Shown piece by piece: positions 6,118-6,171 of a DNA stretch of 6,171 bases. The stretch comes from an uncultured Oscillochloris sp. GTDB taxonomy: Bacteria; Chloroflexota; Chloroflexia; Chloroflexales; Chloroflexaceae. Within the stretch, counting starts at the first letter, position 1; each line of letters begins with the position of its first letter. The notes under the pieces are model-generated. The model had not been told where the DNA came from, made no database searches, and saw only the letters and a list, made by a program, of their open reading frames with translations. Location of the stretch: the NCBI GenBank assembly GCA_903877345.1, contig CAIRDL010000273.1, positions 1 to 6,171 of the forward strand. The letters are read 5' to 3'. Made by a program: the position numbers and the translations under genes.

Positions 6118-6171
6118 CTACCGTGCAATAAGCGGCAGATAGATTCTCGGCAACATAATGCCGTAGATGAC
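6118..6171 (-). CDS. 3' end of upstream gene; protein tail ends RIYLPLIAR (partial)
   Basis: Only the last 17 codons and the TAG stop (6118-6120) are inside the window; they read VIYGIMLPRIYLPLIAR. The fragment is far too short for ordinary gene finding. It is called because its last nine residues match, position for position, the end of the large downstream protein (KVYLPVVQR): basic, V/I, Y, L, P, L/V, I/V, any, R, stop. The codons differ at most positions (TAT/TAC for Tyr, CTG/TTG for Leu, CGG/CGC for Arg), which favours conservation of protein over copied DNA. The gene lies on the same strand, 375 bp upstream of the large gene. It probably encodes another exported protein of the same sorting class. 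Its body and function cannot be seen. Confidence 0.7.
   Translation of the reverse strand, partial: VIYGIMLPRIYLPLIAR

Overview
The window holds one very large secreted-protein gene, read right to left and filling about 90% of the sequence, plus the last 17 codons of a second gene on the same strand at the right edge. Short repeat-packed non-coding DNA flanks the large gene. Nothing points to metabolism, replication, phage or CRISPR. The likely source is a member of the phylum Chloroflexota (Roseiflexus/Chloroflexus-like or a related uncultured lineage). This rests on the GC-rich coding bias, on the C-terminal tail of the YLP[LV][VI]xR type, and on intergenic repeats of the TTCGCTGCGCTCAG and TTCGTAGTAG kinds. 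I associate all of these with that phylum from memory, and no search was run.

Layout, left to right. Bases 1-50 look like the right half of a repeat whose full copy lies at 5947-6081. Bases 48-179 are a nested imperfect palindrome just past the stop of the large gene. Bases 196-5742 (minus strand) encode an 1848-residue exported protein: signal peptide, GSLREA-type entry motif, right-handed parallel beta-helix of roughly 640 residues, short transition domain, nine Ig-like/NEW3-like beta-sandwich repeats, proline-rich linker, and the tail KVYLPVVQR. Bases 5743-6117 are intergenic: a strong ribosome binding site, degenerate direct repeats, a 135-bp MITE-like element with perfect 24-bp terminal inverted repeats, and heptamer arrays on both sides of that element. 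Bases 6118-6171 (minus strand) encode the end of the upstream gene, whose last residues are RIYLPLIAR.

Main message. Two adjacent, same-strand genes encode proteins that stop on the same nine-residue pattern, [KR][VI]YLP[LV][VI]xR-stop, written with different codons. The large protein has a signal peptide but no C-terminal membrane segment, LPXTG box or SLH domain. The tail is therefore a candidate short sorting or anchoring signal for surface proteins of this lineage. In addition, three copies of a 21-nt hairpin in the flanks carry compensatory base changes in their stems, so the repeats are probably maintained as structured elements.
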